Positions 61,501 to 64,000 of a DNA stretch of 64,000 nt are shown here, in pieces. Every line of letters begins with the position of its first letter. Within the stretch, counting starts at the first letter, position 1. Source of the DNA: Pholiota molesta (taxonomy: Eukaryota; Basidiomycota; Agaricomycetes; Agaricales; Strophariaceae); assembly GCA_014925825.1 (NCBI GenBank), contig JACGCK010000056.1:215241-279240 (forward strand), in the 5' to 3' direction. A model generated the notes under the pieces. That model made no database searches and was not told the origin of the DNA. It saw only the letters and a list, made by a program, of their open reading frames with translations. The translations under genes and the position numbers were made by a program.

Positions 61501-64000
61501 CCATCGACTGATCTGCCTGGATTGGTGTGGCCTCCACAGAAACCGATTTCTCTCCTTGCCCATTTTCAGTCTCAACGGTATCATCCAGCGTCTGGCCCAC
61601 GACATCCTTATCTGCTTGGAATCCAGTAGTGTCGAGCTCTTCCTGCTTCGTTGCCCTTGAATCCATTTTCGACGACCCAAGCCCCGCACCCATAGACATA
61701 GGGGTGACCAAGTGCCTGCTGACGCAGTGCCGCAACTGTGCCTTCTAGAGGACTCGGTAGTGTATATGACCTGCTCAAAAATGGGGACGTCGTTGGCGTT
61801 TCTGGGCGACGCGGTGGTGATACGGGCGGGTCCATCAGGACGACCGTCGACTTTTGAGCCGAGCCTGTCATATCAAGATTAACACTGTACGGCTTCTGCG
61901 GGCTCGTAGCTTGTGCGTGCAGCAATCCTTTCACTGCGCGCGCCGCGATTTGCTCCGCTGGTTCATCGTCGATCTCTTCTTCCTTCAGCGTGCTGCGAGA
62001 GGGTCGTATAGGAGTCTGCGAGATATTCTTGTCTTTGTTCTTGTCTTTGAAAGCAGACGGTGGAAGCCTGATCACCAACGATGAACTTGCGCTCGGATTC
62101 GCACTTGCACTCGCATTCGGAGTTAGCGGACCAGGACCAGCAACACCTGGATCAAGACTATAAGGCCTCTGCGGGGTAACTGCTTGGGCATCCAGAAGGC
62201 CTTGAACGGCGCGTTCAGCAAGGTTCGTGACTGGGCTTATATTCGCCTCCTGCGAGTAAACGACCTCCTCCACTTTCGCTTTCCGTGGCTCTGCTAGCAA
62301 GGAGTGCGTTCTCGGTGTTCTGGTCGGAGTGCGCGGAGCTATAGAAGCTCTTCCGTCGAGCGGAGTAGACGTTCCAGCCTGAGGACGGACGACGATCGCA
62401 AGAGGCGTCCTGGTGGCTAGGTGTTGAAGATATAGGCCCTTGGCCAAAATCGGAGGAAAGCGACTTGGAGATGGGAGCTATGAGTCCAGTCTCTCACGGA
62501 GAGAATCCAAACTTCGATCCCGTTCCAAATCCTGTTGTAATTGGAGAACGCGACTTCGACGACGGGTGTGGCCCTGATTGTGGATCAGATGCCGTTGGAA
62601 TATCCGGATGAGCTATTGGCGAAGCGGCCGTGAAAGCGCCAGCGGGCTCCGACATCATCGAGGAACCTATGCGAGTCGGTGTAGTCACATTGACAGCCCG
62701 GTACTGGATGGGCTTGATCTTGATTTTGAGTGAGGCGGGGGGTCCGCCTTCATTTGCGAGTGTTGAGCCAGAAGCGGAAGGCGTATGTTTCTGGGGTGTG
62801 GTATGGAGTGGCATGGCGGTAGCATCTTTTGACAATTGAATGGAGTCAGAACTCAGAGCGTCTGTTAAGTGGGATGGGTAGGGGTGGAGCCGGAGCCGCA
62901 GATCGCAGTGTCCTGCAGGACAATAGCTGACGTATCGTCAACTGGAAAACATATTACAGATCAGATAAGATAAGATTGTTGAGAAAACGAGAGAAATAAA
63001 GAAAGAAAACGAGAACATGAAGAATGGACTGCAAAGGAGTTGAAGAAAAAAAACATACCCAATGTCTTTTCCGTATGATTTTTCCTCTTACTTTTTCGCC
63101 TAGGATCGAGATTGGGACGCGAGCCAAACACATCAACGTCCATCGCTACTGTCTCCAGTCCTGTCTCTCCACCTTCTTCGGCAACTGCGTCTTCGGCAAC
63201 GCACTGGACAATGGCATCCTTGCTCAAAACTTCCTTCTGCTTCTCCACATTTTCGCCACTGACAAGCGTTTTGACGAGCTCCAATAACCGGACTCTAGCA
63301 CTGCCCGTAGCATGTATGCGCACCAAAGGACCTTCGGCACCGTTCTCATCGTGGACAGAGATGGTAGGGTTTCCGGTTTTCGTTGAGGTTATCGTGGAAG
63401 TGGCACCAGGGTCGTCCACTGCGCTATACAAAGTCGAGGTCGAAGTAGACGATATTGGGGGTGGATCGCTAAGATGGATATCGATGCTGTCGCGTGTCGC
63501 AGTCGAAGCGTTGGAGCTTAAAGTTGACAATGAACGTGTTTGCGGTTGGGTGGGTATGGGTTGAGCTACTGATACAGGGCTCGGCGAAGTCATGGCAGCA
63601 ACGCGTGCAGGAGGCAACTCGGATGGCGGCAGGACTGCAATAGAGATAGAGAATGTTAGGCTGCTGTATTGAACCGGACCAAATGGAATGACAGATGGCC
63701 GGAGGAAATTCCGACATCGGCGACGACCATAAGCGCCCAGTAAATTCAAAAACAGAAGCGCCCGTGGAAACCACATATAAAAGAGAGGTCACTCACCCGT
63801 TTCCGCAGCAACCTCACTCCTTCTCCTCTCTCCATCAAGATTCTGGCTTTCCAATCGCAAAGCAGCTTCTCGATCCTTCATCTTCTCGCACCACGCCGCC
63901 ATTGTCCGTTGCATCTTCTCCATGCTCTCGAGGCGCTCTATCACGCTCCGCCCTCTGGATCTCGGCTCCAAGTCTGGTTGTGCGATATCTTCGCAAGATT
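58550..64000 (-). CDS. Large nuclear protein with PHD finger and C-terminal chromodomain (5' end outside window, several frame breaks)
   Basis: A chromatin reader. Exons from the C-terminus: 58550-58748, 58807-59014, 59086-59090, 59173-59280, 59334-59350, 59416 to about 62438, 62498-62861, 63059-63634, 63797 to beyond 64000. The PHD-like finger reads KCDLCDNWYHLGCVGVG...YTCPPC; the chromodomain reads FVIESFVGRHR...YYLVKWQGYPYKECTWEEL. The N-terminal part has a coiled coil (RLESMEKMQRTMAAW) and long Ser/Pro-rich disorder with two copies of an A-A-VKGLLHAQA-PQKPYSV-like motif. In the long exon the frame shifts by one near 59643-59650 (G8 run), 60130, 60680, 61249 and 61689, and at donor 62497. 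Conserved reading resumes after each. No single enzyme function is visible. Confidence 0.75.

Overview
The window looks like nuclear DNA of a basidiomycete, most likely an Agaricomycete mushroom. The signs are densely intron-split genes (many introns 37-70 nt; one gene needs about 21 exons), fungal lineage families (KRE6/SKN1 GH16, M43B secreted metalloprotease, ELYS-type nucleoporin, cyanovirin-N homology protein, fungal NACHT and Helo-like/TPR proteins), and a two-gene PIF/Harbinger transposon. No species can be named from the sequence alone. Exon models below were assembled by hand by joining reading frames at GT-AG (twice GC-AG) sites and checking that family motifs continue across each junction.

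Layout. 1-9.7 kb: 3' part of a G3BP-like NTF2/RRM protein (+), gamma-tubulin (+), a NACHT NTPase (-) and a TEY-type MAP kinase of the Fus3/Kss1 class (-). 9.8-16.4 kb: a gene-poor island with four arrays of a TAGCGTG motif spaced 10-11 bp and decayed coding-like scraps. 16.5-25.2 kb: a 21-exon KRE6/SKN1 beta-glucan synthesis protein (+), a secreted M43B metalloprotease (-), a secreted membrane-anchored PA-like protein (+) and an ELYS-domain nucleoporin (+). 25.3-34.4 kb: a sparse stretch holding an Asn/Ser/Tyr/Gly-rich low-complexity protein (+) and a two-domain cyanovirin-N homology protein with a silk-like Gly/Ala/Tyr tail (+). 34.4-45.5 kb: SEC24 with an N-terminal WW-like segment (-), a cytochrome P450 (-), a three-RRM RNA-binding protein (-) and a RAD51 paralog (+). 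45.8-50.2 kb: a nearly intact Harbinger element bounded by 34-bp inverted repeats (33/34 identical). 51-64 kb: an alpha/beta hydrolase (+), a gene-poor region with a diverged 0.2-kb duplication, a Helo-like/TPR gene interrupted by an in-frame TAG (+), and a large PHD-finger plus chromodomain protein running off the right edge (-).

The genes are a typical fungal mixture: housekeeping (cytoskeleton, COPII coat, nuclear pore, MAPK, DNA repair), cell wall and secretion (KRE6, M43B), and accessory or defence-like functions (NACHT, Helo-TPR, CVNH, P450). They do not form an obvious pathway cluster.

A recurring oddity is that several otherwise well-preserved genes change frame by one base, mostly at short C or G runs (G3BP twice, gamma-tubulin once inside its GTP-binding signature, the PHD/chromodomain gene several times). 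Because gamma-tubulin is essential, single-base sequence or assembly errors are the simplest explanation, but pseudogene decay is not excluded for the others.
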